DNA of 64,000 nucleotides, taken from contig CALOAF010000002.1 of the NCBI GenBank assembly GCA_942491385.1, positions 434,001-498,000 of the forward strand, given 5' to 3'. How positions within the stretch are numbered: position 1 is the first letter of the stretch; every line of letters begins with the position of its first letter. The translations under genes and the position numbers were made by a program. Positions 34,150 to 43,216 of this stretch are shown here, piece after piece. Origin of the DNA: UBA6170 sp942491385. Lineage in GTDB: Bacteria; Chloroflexota; Anaerolineae; Anaerolineales; Anaerolineaceae. The notes beneath the pieces are model-generated. The model was not told the DNA's origin. It was given only the letters and a program-made list of their open reading frames with translations, and did not search any database.

Positions 34150-35990
34150 GATTGTTTAACCTTTCTTTTGCCTGTTTCTTCGGCAATCGTACGACAAATG
34201 TGGTGCCTTTTCCAGGTGCGCTATGCGCAGAGAGGGTACCGCCATGGTTATCCACAATTTTACGGCAGATGGTCAGCCCCATACCAATTCCAGGAAAATC
34301 TCCCCTGACATCCAGTCGTTCAAAAGGTTGGAAGATACGATCCAGGTATTTTTCGTTGAAACCAATGCCTTTATCCTGAATACGAATCTCACACATCCCC
34401 TCATTATCTGTTACATCCTTTGGATACGGGCTGTAGATGTCAATTTCAGGTTGCCTGCCTGGGGAGTGAAATTTAAGCGCATTACTGATCAGATTCTGGA
34501 ATAATTGGCCCAGCTGCACTGCGTCAGCTTCCAGGGTGGGCAATTCAGATATTTCAACCTGCGCCTGCTTCTGTTCCACCTGCCAATCCAGATCAATCAA
34601 AACCTGACGGATTACCTGTTCCAGGTTCACTTTATTGAACTGGTAGGTTTTATTAATGGAACGCGAGAAAGTCAGCGTTTCGCTCAATAACAGTTGCATT
34701 CTGCCCGCAGAATCACGCATGCGTTGTAAAAGATTGATCCCGCGCGCATCCAGTTGACCGCTGTAGCGATCCTGCAGCATTTCCCCAAAGGTTTGAATTT
34801 TACGCAGGGGTTCCTGCAGGTCATGCGATGCCACGTTGGTAAAGTTGCGCAGCTCTTCATTGCTGTGCTCCAAATTCAAGGTATATTCCTTTAACGCCGC
34901 TTCATTACGATTGCGTTCTTCATCCCGTTCCGCAATCTCATCTGCCATATCGTCAAACGATTTTGCCAATTGCCCCAATTCCCCTTGTTTGTATGCAATT
35001 CCGGAACGTGCGTCCAAATCACCTTTGGCCAATCGTTTTGTGGCTTCTACCAATGCTTGCGCCTGCCGTATGATCAAGGCATCCCCCAGGAACCACATCA
35101 GGATCAGCACCAGGACCACCACCACGATCATAATGGTCAGGTTCCGTTGTAAAGTGAAGTTAGCTGTTTCAAAGGCAATCCGGGTCGGTAACCCCATGAT
35201 GACTGATAGATTTCCAGCAGTACCCCTAATCTCACTGATGGCATATATAGTTTCTTCTCCGCTTAATCCTTCACCAATCAGGTAACCATCATGTTGTTTC
35301 CATAGTTTTGCGACTGTATTTGACTCCGGTAGCTTATACCCGCGCCAACGATCATTATCCGGGTAATGCGAAAGTATGGTCCCCTGATCGTCCATCACAA
35401 TTAACTCACCGCCATCCGGCAACCCTGCGGCTTTGGCAAAATCATAAAACCAGATCAAATCCAACGATACATTTGCAACATTAAAGAATTGGTCCTGCAT
35501 ATCATACACCGGGAAACCAATCGAAACTACTGCCTTGCCCGTCACGCGACAGATATGATACGTACTCATGGTGAAATCGTTGGCATGGATCAGGTTCTGA
35601 TAATGTTCACAGGCATTGAAATCCGGTGGCGCATGTTTCTCCGGTGGGCTACACAGGATGTTGCCTTCCAGATCGGCTACATAAAAGGCGGAATAGTATT
35701 CAAAATGGTCTTCAAACATATGCTGGAAAATGGCATTACATTCATCATAATCTTTTTCACGTACTGTGGGCAGATGGGAAACTGTTAGCAAATGACTTGG
35801 CATTATCGACCATCAATGATTCGACGTTGGAAGCCACTTTTGCCAGATGGATGACTTCCGCCAGGGTATCCTGTTTGGCTGCTTCACGCTGATTAACCCC
35901 AACCTGGACCAATAATAAGATGCCAGGTACAGCAGTTAATATGATGATCAAAACCAAGCGGCTGCGAAGAGATGTAAGAAAATTATGCAT
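34130..35990 (-). CDS. Membrane sensor histidine kinase (Cache-HAMP-HisKA-HATPase), frameshifted
   Basis: The kinase frame starts properly at ATG 35990 (MHNFLTSLRSRLVLIIILTA, first membrane helix) but shifts near 35795. Deleting one base there gives NAKHLLTVSHLPTVREKD and joins it to the long frame ending at 34130, for about 619 residues. Order: helix 1, an extracytoplasmic Cache-like sensor (about 30-285), helix 2 (IMIVVVVLVLILMWFL), HAMP (KRLAKGDLDARSG), HisKA with His in ASHDLQEPLRKIQ, and HATPase with N-box LISNALKF, G1 IQDKGIGF and G2 GIGMGLTIC. It phosphorylates the overlapping receiver gene product. The indel may be real or an assembly error. Confidence 0.85.
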
Positions 35991-36183
35991 ATTTGCCTAA
36001 CTTATCATGGTACCGAACTAGAATAATATTATTATAGGTTTTTTTTATAATTTTTGACAAATGATCTTTGTCATAACATGAATTAGCTCACAGAAAGTAT
36101 TGTGCTAGGAAACCTACCGCTAATCCACCAATGATTAATCATAAAAAAAGAGGTTGATCCTGCTGAACCAACCTCCATCATCG

Positions 36184-36717
36184 TTATCCGCAACCGCTGC
36201 TGCAGCCATCACCGCTGCCACAACCCGCGCAACCTCCGCCACCCAGGCGCCCGGCTGCCAGTTCATCATCGGAAGCCAAACGCAAATCTACTATGGTTGC
36301 TTTAAAATTGAGTTCCTTACCAGCCAAAGGGTGATTCAAGTCCAGACGCACATCCCCTTCACCAATTTCCGTGATATTGGCATTGATCTGTCGGCCGTTT
36401 GGATCACTCAAGCGAATGGTCTTGCCAATCGCAAATTCAAAATTCGCCGGGAATTGGTCCTTGGGAATATCTACAAAGGCATTGTTATCATATTCGCCAT
36501 ACGCCTCTTCTGGTTGGACATTGATGACACGTGACTCACCGATCTGCATGCCTACCAATTCTTTCTCTAACCCGGGAATAATATTTCCTTTTCCATGAAT
36601 GAATTGCAAAGGGCCATATCCATCACTCGAATCGACCAATTCACCCTCCACGGTTAGTGAATATTCCATACTGACGACTAAATCCTGGGCTACAACATCG
36701 GGGGTTCGTTCCACCAT
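36184..36717 (-). CDS. slyD: FKBP-type peptidyl-prolyl isomerase, SlyD-like
   Basis: A 177-residue SlyD-type isomerase/chaperone. The FKBP part is split by the insert-in-flap domain: VVSMEYSLTVEGELVDSSDG, PLQFIHGKGNIIPGLEKELVGM, PEEAYGEYD, then the chaperone insert and NHPLAGKELNFKATIVDLR. The C-terminus GGGGCAGCGSGDGCSSGCG is a cysteine/glycine-rich metal-binding tail, like the His/Cys-rich tail of E. coli SlyD that binds nickel for hydrogenase maturation; here it has five cysteines and no histidine. It is a single gene with no hydrogenase nearby. The ribosome site AAGGAG precedes ATG 36717. Confidence 0.9.
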   Translation of the reverse strand: MVERTPDVVAQDLVVSMEYSLTVEGELVDSSDGYGPLQFIHGKGNIIPGLEKELVGMQIGESRVINVQPEEAYGEYDNNAFVDIPKDQFPANFEFAIGKTIRLSDPNGRQINANITEIGEGDVRLDLNHPLAGKELNFKATIVDLRLASDDELAAGRLGGGGCAGCGSGDGCSSGCG

Positions 36718-37072
36718 ATAAATACTCCTTTAAATCAAATAAAATGGGTTTTATCCATTTTTCAAGGATTATAACAGATCAAACCAGGAAATCAAATGAC
36801 ATGTAAACACAATGTGGATAAGGCGGAAAAGGGCGGAGTTGGGTTCCATTCAGATCTTACCCAAAGGGTATGAGTTAGCTATTAGCTGGTAGCTGGAGGA
36901 TAGTTGGCGGTAAGCGAAGGGCGAAAAGGGCGACCTTTTCTTTCGCTTTCGCTATTAGCCTTTAGCCTTATGACTTCCAGCTACTGGCTTTCTGCTTTTG
37001 GCTTTCGGCTTTTGCCTATCAAGTTTCAATTTTTCGCTACAATTAATGAAGAAATAGAAAGCGAGGAGCGCA
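36718..37072. other. Intergenic region with AGCT/GCTTT low-complexity repeats
   Basis: From about 36870 to 37020 the sequence is built from short words such as TTAGCTATTAGCTGGTAGCTGG and GGCTTTCTGC...GGCTTTCGGC. Both strands carry GCTTTCGGCTTT-type words. The same style recurs at about 42130-42175 and 42450-42545. There is no gene; the 5' part holds the slyD promoter. Confidence 0.6.
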
Positions 37073-38717
37073 GTGCCTGCCACAGAACGCCAGTTCCAGA
37101 AAATTGGTAAGAACCCAAAAGATCCACTCGATTTTCAGGATGCTGATATGATCCTGTCACGTGGCTACCTGTTTGAACGTGAAGACCACTTTCCCGAAGC
37201 CATCAAAGAATACCGCACTTACTTGAAAAAACATGAGCAAGACCCCTGGGTCTATGCTCATCTGGGGTATTGTCTGCGCGAATCCTCCAAATTTGCGGAT
37301 GCCATGAAAATGTTCGAAAAAGCGCTCGAGATGGATCCTTTCTATGGCTGGGTCTATGCTCAGCGAGGGAATGCACACCTGTGGTTGGAGGAGTATGAGT
37401 CCGCGCTGAATGACCTGAATATTGCCAAAAAACTGTTACCTGGCGATGCCTGGGTCCTGGCCACCCTGGGGGAATGTCTGCGTGAGATGCAACAATATGA
37501 GCAGGCAATCGAGATTTTCACACAAGCGCTGCAGCACCGTCCGGATTATGTCTGGGCATTGGCGCATCGCGGTCGCGTTTACCTGGATCTGGGTAGATTT
37601 GCTGAAGGCTATGAAGATTTACAACACGCTCTCAAACTCGACCCCGAATATGCCTGGATCCATTACAGTCTGGGAGAAGCTTACCGCAAACAGGGGCTAT
37701 TAAATGAAGCGTTGAGTGCTTACCAGCAGGCACTCGAGATTCTGCCCGAGTACCCCTGGGTCTTCAGTGCTCGCGGTCAGCTTTACCAGATGATTGGCGA
37801 TCTCGACAAAGCCCTGGCTGACTTTAACCGTCTGGGAGATTTCTGGCCAAAGGATGCCTGGGTATATGCCGTGCGGGGTGACTTGCTGGAACAAATGGGC
37901 AAGATTGAAAATGCGCTGGAAGCCTTTCAAACGGCCGTCAAACTGCGCAATGATTATGGCTGGGTGCATTGCCGCATCGGGATTATCCATCGGCTGTACC
38001 ACAATTTCGATCAATCACTCGAGGCATTTGATAAAGCACTGGAGATTATGCCTGAATTCGGAACCGCCTATGTGGAACGAGCAGAGACTTACCGCCAACT
38101 GGGAGAATACACAAAAGCGCTCTACTGATCTGGAAATCAGTAAAGGATTGCTCGGCGAAGATGCCTGGATGTACGCCGTCCTTGGGGAAGTGCAACGCGG
38201 GTTGAAGCAAACTGATCTGGCATTGAAAAGTTTTGCCCACTCGCTGGAAATTGACCCGGCGTATGATTGGGCCTTTGCCCACCGTGGAAGACTGCGGCGT
38301 GAAATAAAACAATATGACCTGGCCTTGCAGGATTTTAATCAAGCCCTGCGGATTAAAGACAATTACATCTGGGCTGTTTACCAACGTGGAGAACTGTACC
38401 AGGAAATGGGAGAGTCCGAAGCTGCCTGGGCAGATTTCCAAAAAACGCTGGATCTCAACCCAAAATATTATTGGGCCAAAGCTGGCTGTGCAGAAATTCT
38501 GATCCAGCAACAAAAATATGAGGAAGCGATTCCCTTTCTGGAAGCTTTCCTGCAGGGACAACCAAAAGATGCCTGGGGGCTTGGACAACTCGGTTATGTA
38601 TACGAAAAATGTGGTCAACATGAGCAAGCCATGCTTAACTACTGGCAAGCCCTTACTTTTGACCCTGAAAACGAGTGGGCTGGCCAACGTCTGGAAGTGC
38701 TTCAGAACTTGGATTAA
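37073..38717 (+). CDS. TPR-repeat protein, frameshifted once
   Basis: About 547 residues of tandem tetratricopeptide repeats, some fifteen units of 34 residues, with no other domain. The first frame ends at 38128. Removing one T near 38123 restores KALTDLEISKGLLGEDAW and continues in the second frame to 38717. Nearly every repeat has a tryptophan at the second position of helix A (PWVYAHLG, GWVYAQRG, AWVLATLG, VWALAHRG and so on), an unusually strict pattern. The start is GTG 37073 with GAGGAG 5 bp upstream. TPR solenoids are protein-interaction scaffolds; the partner is unknown. The alpha/beta hydrolase follows after 40 bp. Confidence 0.85.
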
Positions 38718-38757
38718 AATCAATCAATTCGATCATTTACTAAAGGGAAATAAACGG

Positions 38758-39552
38758 ATGCAAAAGACAACAAATAAAACAAATACTGACAAACAAAAAA
38801 AACCACCAAAATACAATTTTCTAAACAAAATTCTCCTCACTATCCTGGTAGTTCTGTTGATTGCAATCACAGGATTCGTAATTTGGGGAAACACACCAGC
38901 CCGTCCGGATAAACAGGCAATTCAGTCGCTGGAATCGGATCAGGATGTATCCATCTCACCGATGAACACCTGGTTGCGATTTACACCTGCCAACCGTACT
39001 CCCAGCACCGGTTTTATATTTTATCCCGGCGGCAGGGTGGATTATCGTGCATACGCACCCCTGATGCGTGAAATTGCTGCGCGTGGATATGCTGTCTTTC
39101 TGGTAAAAATGCCCCTCAGCCTGGCAGTGTTCGGGGCGGAACGTGCAGATGCTGTCATCGCCGCCAACCCGGGTATTACAACCTGGTATATTGGCGGCCA
39201 TTCTCTCGGTGGCGCTATGGCGGCTGCTTATGTATACAACAATCCAGTGGCTGTACAGGGATTGGTGCTGTGGGCAGCTTATCCGGCTGAAAATAACGAC
39301 CTCTCCCAATCTGGTTTTCCGGTGCTCTCGATCATTGCCAATCGCGATGGTTTGGCGACACTTGATAAACTAAAGGCTGCTGCCCCGCTCCTACCGGCCA
39401 ACACAATGTGGGTTGAAATTGATGGTGGTAACCATGCTCAATTTGGCAGTTATGGTCGCCAAAATGGCGATCTGGAAGCGACCATCTCCGCTGAGGAACA
39501 ACATCGTCAAATTGTGAATGCCACGCTTATGTTTATGTCTGGCATCCGTTAA
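38758..39552 (+). CDS. Membrane-anchored alpha/beta hydrolase
   Basis: A 264-residue protein with a positively charged N-terminus, one membrane helix (LLTILVVLLIAITGFVIWG, about 25-43) and an alpha/beta-hydrolase domain outside. The nucleophile elbow is YIGGHSLGGAMAA, the acid is probably Asp in IIANRDGLAT, and the base His in GGNHAQFG. FYPGGRVDYRAYAPLMREIA supplies the oxyanion region. This fits the PF12695-type family of small extracellular hydrolases; the substrate is unknown. The frame is open from 38518, but ATG 38758 begins the anchor and has AAAGGGAA upstream. It is probably co-transcribed with the TPR gene and followed by a terminator. Confidence 0.85.
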   Translation: MQKTTNKTNTDKQKKPPKYNFLNKILLTILVVLLIAITGFVIWGNTPARPDKQAIQSLESDQDVSISPMNTWLRFTPANRTPSTGFIFYPGGRVDYRAYAPLMREIAARGYAVFLVKMPLSLAVFGAERADAVIAANPGITTWYIGGHSLGGAMAAAYVYNNPVAVQGLVLWAAYPAENNDLSQSGFPVLSIIANRDGLATLDKLKAAAPLLPANTMWVEIDGGNHAQFGSYGRQNGDLEATISAEEQHRQIVNATLMFMSGIR

Positions 39553-39565
39553 TCCGGAATAAATT

Positions 39566-39593
39566 AATCGGGATGCTAATTAGCATCCCGATT
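39566..39593. terminator. Bidirectional terminator, perfect 14-bp arms
   Basis: AATCGGGATGCTAA / TTAGCATCCCGATT is an uninterrupted palindrome followed by ATTTTATTT on the plus strand. It lies between the convergent hydrolase stop (39552) and peptidase T stop (39619). Confidence 0.85.
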
Positions 39594-39618
39594 ATTTTAT
39601 TTCTCTCACAAAGACAGA

Positions 39619-40857
39619 TTACTTTTCTTCCGACTTGAAAGTATACAACTCAATAATTTTTAGAATCACATCCACCGCTTTCTCCAGAGATTGCGCCGGC
39701 AGGTATTCAAAGCGCCCATGTGCATTGTGTCCACCAGTAAATAGATTGGGACAGGGTAAACCTTCAAATGATAAACGCGCCCCATCGGTGCCACCACGCA
39801 CCGGGATAATTTTCGGTGGAATGCCCAAGGCTAACATTGCATCGTGGGCAGTGTCGATGATGTGAAATACAGGCAGAATTTTTTCTTTCATGTTGTAGTA
39901 TTGGTCGGTTAATACCAGGCTGGCAGTATTGGGACCGTATTTATAGTTGGCATATTCAACTGCCTTTTTAATCAATCCTTTTTGCCATTCAAATTTGTCA
40001 TGGTCATGCTCACGAATGATATATAACAAACTGGTCTGCTCTAATTGGCCATCAAATCGCATTAGATGAAAGAAACCGTCATAGCATTCCGTGTGTTCGG
40101 GGCGCATTTGGGCTGGCAACATACCGGCAATATCCATGGCGATATTGATCGCATTGATCATTTTGTCCTTGGCGGTGCCGGGGTGGACACTACGTCCCTT
40201 GACCACTATTCTGGCTCCGGCAGCATTGAAATTCTCATATTCCAGTTCACCTAGCTCGCCCCCATCAAGGGTATAGGCAAAATCCGCGCCAAATTTTTGC
40301 ACATCGAAGCGGTTCGCTCCGCGTCCGATTTCCTCATCCGGCGTGAAACCGACTTTCAAGGTACCATGTTCCACCTCAGGGTGGCATATCAGATATTCCA
40401 TAGCAGCCATGATCGCTGCAATCCCGGCTTTGTCATCGGCCCCCAGCAATGTGGTCCCATCTGTGGTGATGATCGGCTGCCGCTTATATTGGTTTAACTC
40501 GGGAAAATCCATTGGGGAAAGCACGATATTTTTTTCAGCGTTCAGGACAATATCACCACCATCATAATTCTCCACCCACTGTGGATTAACCCCTTTGCCA
40601 CTCATATCCGGACTGGTGTCCATATGCGCAATCCAGCCGATCACAGGCACATCTCGAGAAGTATTTCCCGGTAACGTTGCCATCACATAGCCGTTCTCAT
40701 CCAGGCTCACGTCCTGCAGCCCAAGCTCTTGCAACTCTTCTTTTAATAGCCGCGCCAGGTTCATTTGTTTGCTGGTGCTGGGGCAGGTTTCAGAATCAAA
40801 ATCGGATTCGGTATCAATTTTTACATAGCGTAGAAAACGCTCAATCACATTTTTCAT
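39619..40857 (-). CDS. pepT: Peptidase T (tripeptide aminopeptidase)
   Basis: A 412-residue M20 metallopeptidase. The di-zinc ligands are visible in IGWIAHMDTSPDMSG, LLGADDKAGIAAIMA, FTPDEEIGRGANRFD and the final FTGGHNAHGRFEY; the N-terminus ERFLRYVKIDTESD is characteristic of PepT. The dimerisation domain occupies about 205-310. It removes the N-terminal residue from tripeptides in the cytoplasm. The open frame extends to 41019, but ATG 40857 has GGGAG upstream and fits the family start. The divergent aminotransferase starts 157 bp away. Confidence 0.93.
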   Translation of the reverse strand: MKNVIERFLRYVKIDTESDFDSETCPSTSKQMNLARLLKEELQELGLQDVSLDENGYVMATLPGNTSRDVPVIGWIAHMDTSPDMSGKGVNPQWVENYDGGDIVLNAEKNIVLSPMDFPELNQYKRQPIITTDGTTLLGADDKAGIAAIMAAMEYLICHPEVEHGTLKVGFTPDEEIGRGANRFDVQKFGADFAYTLDGGELGELEYENFNAAGARIVVKGRSVHPGTAKDKMINAINIAMDIAGMLPAQMRPEHTECYDGFFHLMRFDGQLEQTSLLYIIREHDHDKFEWQKGLIKKAVEYANYKYGPNTASLVLTDQYYNMKEKILPVFHIIDTAHDAMLALGIPPKIIPVRGGTDGARLSFEGLPCPNLFTGGHNAHGRFEYLPAQSLEKAVDVILKIIELYTFKSEEK

Positions 40858-41013
40858 TTTTTTCTCCCAATGATCGCAATTGCCAGAAACAAAATCCCTG
40901 GTTCTTACTGAAGTATTTTTAATTATTGTACAAAGAATGAAATTTGTAAACCCGACCAGCCCATTAATCAGCCGGGTGTGAGATAATAGGATTGATCCCT
41001 GGATTGGAGGTCT

Positions 41014-42105
41014 ATGCAATCTTATCCTATACCGATGGTACCAGGACCGGTGCTGGTGCCTGCAAACATTTTATCCGCATATCAGCAGGATTTCGGTTCA
41101 CCTGATCTGGAGCCAGAATTCCTTGATCTGTATCATCAGACTGAATTAAAAATGCGCCAACTGTTTGGCACTCAAAACCAAATCGTCTTCCAGACAGGCG
41201 AGGGCATGCTTTCACTGTGGAGTGCGCTCAAGAGCACCATCCGCCCCGGCGAACGAGTATTGGCCCTGGCCACTGGCGTGTTTGGTTACGGCATCGGTGA
41301 CATGGCGCGTTCTATCGGAGCACAGGTTAAGACTGTTGGTTTTCCTCACAATGAAACACTCCATAATTGGGAAAAGATCGAAGAAGCCATCATCGAATTC
41401 CAACCCAAGATGATTACCGTTGTGCATTGCGAAACGCCATCCGGCACTCTCAATCCTCTGGATAAACTGGGAGAACTGAAACAGAAACACAACATTCCAT
41501 TGCTGTATGTTGATATGGTTGCCAGTGTTGGCGGAGTGCCTATACATACCGATGCCTGGCAGGTTGATCTGGCATTGGGAGGATCCCAGAAGGTGCTATC
41601 TGCCCCTTGCGATATCTCCTTCCTGGCAGTCAGCCAACCGGCATGGGAAATCATACAGGATGTAGCCTATGTTGGCTACGATGCCTTGCTGCCGTTCCGC
41701 GATGCCCAGAAAAAAGCTGAATTCCCTTATACCCCGCATTGGCACGGTATGGCTGCCATTCAGACCAGTGTGGATTTGCTCCTGGAAGAAGGATTACCGC
41801 TAGCTTTTCAGCGGCATGAATTGGTGGCGGCTTATTGCCGGAAACAATTGCAGGCCATGGGCTATGAACTATTCGTTGAACCCCCATCCATCCCTTCTCC
41901 AACGGTTACTGCTGTGAACATTCCAGAAGGCATCACCTGGCAGGCTTTTGACCAGAAATTGCGTGCTGAAGGATTAGTCGTCGGTGGCAGCTATGGTCCA
42001 TTGGCTGGTAAAGTCTTCCGTCTGGGTCACATGGGCTCGCAGGCAAACATGCCTTTAATGCACAAAGCGCTGGCAGTGCTGGAGAGAGTGATGGAAAGTG
42101 GCTGA
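41014..42105 (+). CDS. Class V aminotransferase (serine-pyruvate/alanine-glyoxylate type)
   Basis: A 363-residue PLP enzyme. The Schiff-base lysine is Lys193 in ALGGSQKVLSAP. VVHCETPSGTLNPLD and LLYVDMVASVGGVP are the cofactor and Asp regions of the serine-pyruvate/alanine-glyoxylate aminotransferase branch. The N-terminus MVPGPVLVPANIL is typical. It transfers an amino group from serine or alanine to glyoxylate or pyruvate; the exact pair cannot be told from the sequence. ATG 41014 has TTGGAGG upstream. It is a monocistronic unit followed by 490 bp of repeats. Confidence 0.9.
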   Translation: MQSYPIPMVPGPVLVPANILSAYQQDFGSPDLEPEFLDLYHQTELKMRQLFGTQNQIVFQTGEGMLSLWSALKSTIRPGERVLALATGVFGYGIGDMARSIGAQVKTVGFPHNETLHNWEKIEEAIIEFQPKMITVVHCETPSGTLNPLDKLGELKQKHNIPLLYVDMVASVGGVPIHTDAWQVDLALGGSQKVLSAPCDISFLAVSQPAWEIIQDVAYVGYDALLPFRDAQKKAEFPYTPHWHGMAAIQTSVDLLLEEGLPLAFQRHELVAAYCRKQLQAMGYELFVEPPSIPSPTVTAVNIPEGITWQAFDQKLRAEGLVVGGSYGPLAGKVFRLGHMGSQANMPLMHKALAVLERVMESG

Positions 42106-42560
42106 AAAGCCGAAATCCAAAATCTAAAAGCGAGACAAACGCTCAAAGCTCAAAGCTCAATGCTGAAAGCTGAAATTACAAGTTTTCTCCGGTGGTTTGA
42201 ACCACTGGTGACCTTGCATAACAATTTACGCCAAAACAGACTACACCCCCTAACGCCCCAGGTTAAAACCTGGGGTTATCACATCCAAACCGAATGAATT
42301 CGGTCTTATTCTTTTTAGTCAGCCTCTGATTATCCAAAACCTGAACCTGTTTAAACAGGATTGAATCTTACGAACCTGTGGTTTGAATCACAAGTGAATT
42401 CACTTCCGAAAGTGTTTTTTGAGAAAATATATCGTCATTCCAATTTTTCCGCTTTCAGCTTTCGGCTTTAAGCCTCTCCCTCCCTTTTCACTTTCGACTT
42501 TTTTTGCATCGCTCAACTACTCAATAACTTAACAGCTAAAGAGCTTAAGCGCTTAATATC
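42106..42560. repeat. Diverged palindrome cluster with AGCTTT-type low complexity
   Basis: No gene is visible. Palindromes at 42189-42208 (CCGGTGGTTTGAACCACTGG), 42257-42276 (CCCCAGGTTAAAACCTGGGG), 42289-42304 (ACCGAATGAATTCGGT), 42346-42359 (CCTGTTTAAACAGG) and 42375-42394 (CCTGTGGTTTGAATCACAAG) match the P1, P4, P3, P2 and P1 types of the 31.6-33.7 kb array, with changed bases mostly balanced on both arms. Flanks at 42130-42175 and 42450-42545 consist of CAAAGCTC, GCTTTCAGC and GCTTAAGC words. Confidence 0.8.
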
Positions 42561-42589
42561 TTGACTCAACCTATACCGATCGGTATAAT
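42561..42589 (+). promoter_or_regulatory. Near-consensus promoter of the tetR gene
   Basis: TTGACT (42561-42566), exactly 17 bp, then a perfect TATAAT (42584-42589). The ATG at 42597 lies 7 bp after the -10 box, so transcription would begin at or next to the start codon and give a leaderless message. Confidence 0.8.
42572..42587. promoter_or_regulatory. TetR operator palindrome inside its own promoter
   Basis: TATACCGATCGGTATA is a perfect 16-bp palindrome filling the spacer and covering the first four bases of the -10 box. Binding here would block RNA polymerase, consistent with autorepression by the downstream TetR protein. ACCGA/TCGGT half-sites are common in TetR operators. Confidence 0.78.
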
Positions 42590-42596
42590 ACTATTC

Positions 42597-43166
42597 ATGA
42601 GCGATAACCGTCTGATCATCCTGCAAACCGCCTGCCAATTATGTTCCCAGCAGGGATATGATGCTGTGGGTGTTCAGGAAATCATCGAGAAAGCGGGGTT
42701 TACCAAGCCCACCCTTTATCATTATTTTGGCTCCAAACAAGGTCTGCTCATTGCTATTCTGAAGCAATATCTACTACCATTCAATCAACAATTGAACACA
42801 ACTTTACATTACCGGGGGGATGTGCAAACCAGCCTGCGTAACATTTTCAATTTATACCTTGAGTTCGCTTACAACAATGCCCGCTTTTTCCGAATGTGGA
42901 GGTCTATTCAGCTATCCCCCATTCAAAGTGCTACCTACCAGGCAATCTTGCCCTATACACAAAAGCACCACAAAAACATGCTGAATTTCTTTCTAAATGT
43001 CTCAATACAGCATGGAAATATGCGCGGCAGAGAAGCACTTCTGGCAACTGCCTTCCAGGGGTTGGTATTTACCTACGCCTCAATGGCCTTGCAGGGAGAG
43101 ATCGAACTCAACCAGCAAATTATCAATCAGGCGGTTCATCAATTCATGCATGGCATTTTCTCATAG
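42597..43166 (+). CDS. TetR/AcrR family transcriptional repressor
   Basis: A 189-residue regulator. The N-terminal TetR helix-turn-helix is clear: ILQTACQLCSQQGYDAVGV, EIIEKAGFTKPTLYHYFGSK and QGLLIAILKQYL. The C-terminal ligand-binding domain (about 60-189) resembles YsiA/FadR-like members but the inducer is unknown. The frame is open back to TTG 42561, but those codons are the -35 box and operator, so ATG 42597 is chosen. There is no room for a ribosome site, so the mRNA is probably leaderless. Besides its own promoter, the GH13 gene 50 bp downstream is the only obvious co-regulated neighbour. Confidence 0.9.
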   Translation: MSDNRLIILQTACQLCSQQGYDAVGVQEIIEKAGFTKPTLYHYFGSKQGLLIAILKQYLLPFNQQLNTTLHYRGDVQTSLRNIFNLYLEFAYNNARFFRMWRSIQLSPIQSATYQAILPYTQKHHKNMLNFFLNVSIQHGNMRGREALLATAFQGLVFTYASMALQGEIELNQQIINQAVHQFMHGIFS

Positions 43167-43216
43167 GATGAGAAACTATTAATTTAAAAGGAGACACCCC
43201 TCGGTTTATAAAACAT

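Noticed and set aside
37794..38120. Upstream half of the 307-codon frame over the TPR gene as an independent protein
   Set aside because: Its first 110 codons are out of frame with the TPR repeats and not protein-like. Only the part after 38123 is real, as the continuation of the TPR gene.
42561..42596. TTG start giving TetR 12 extra residues
   Set aside because: The TTG is the -35 box and the codons cover the operator. Family alignment begins at the ATG at 42597.
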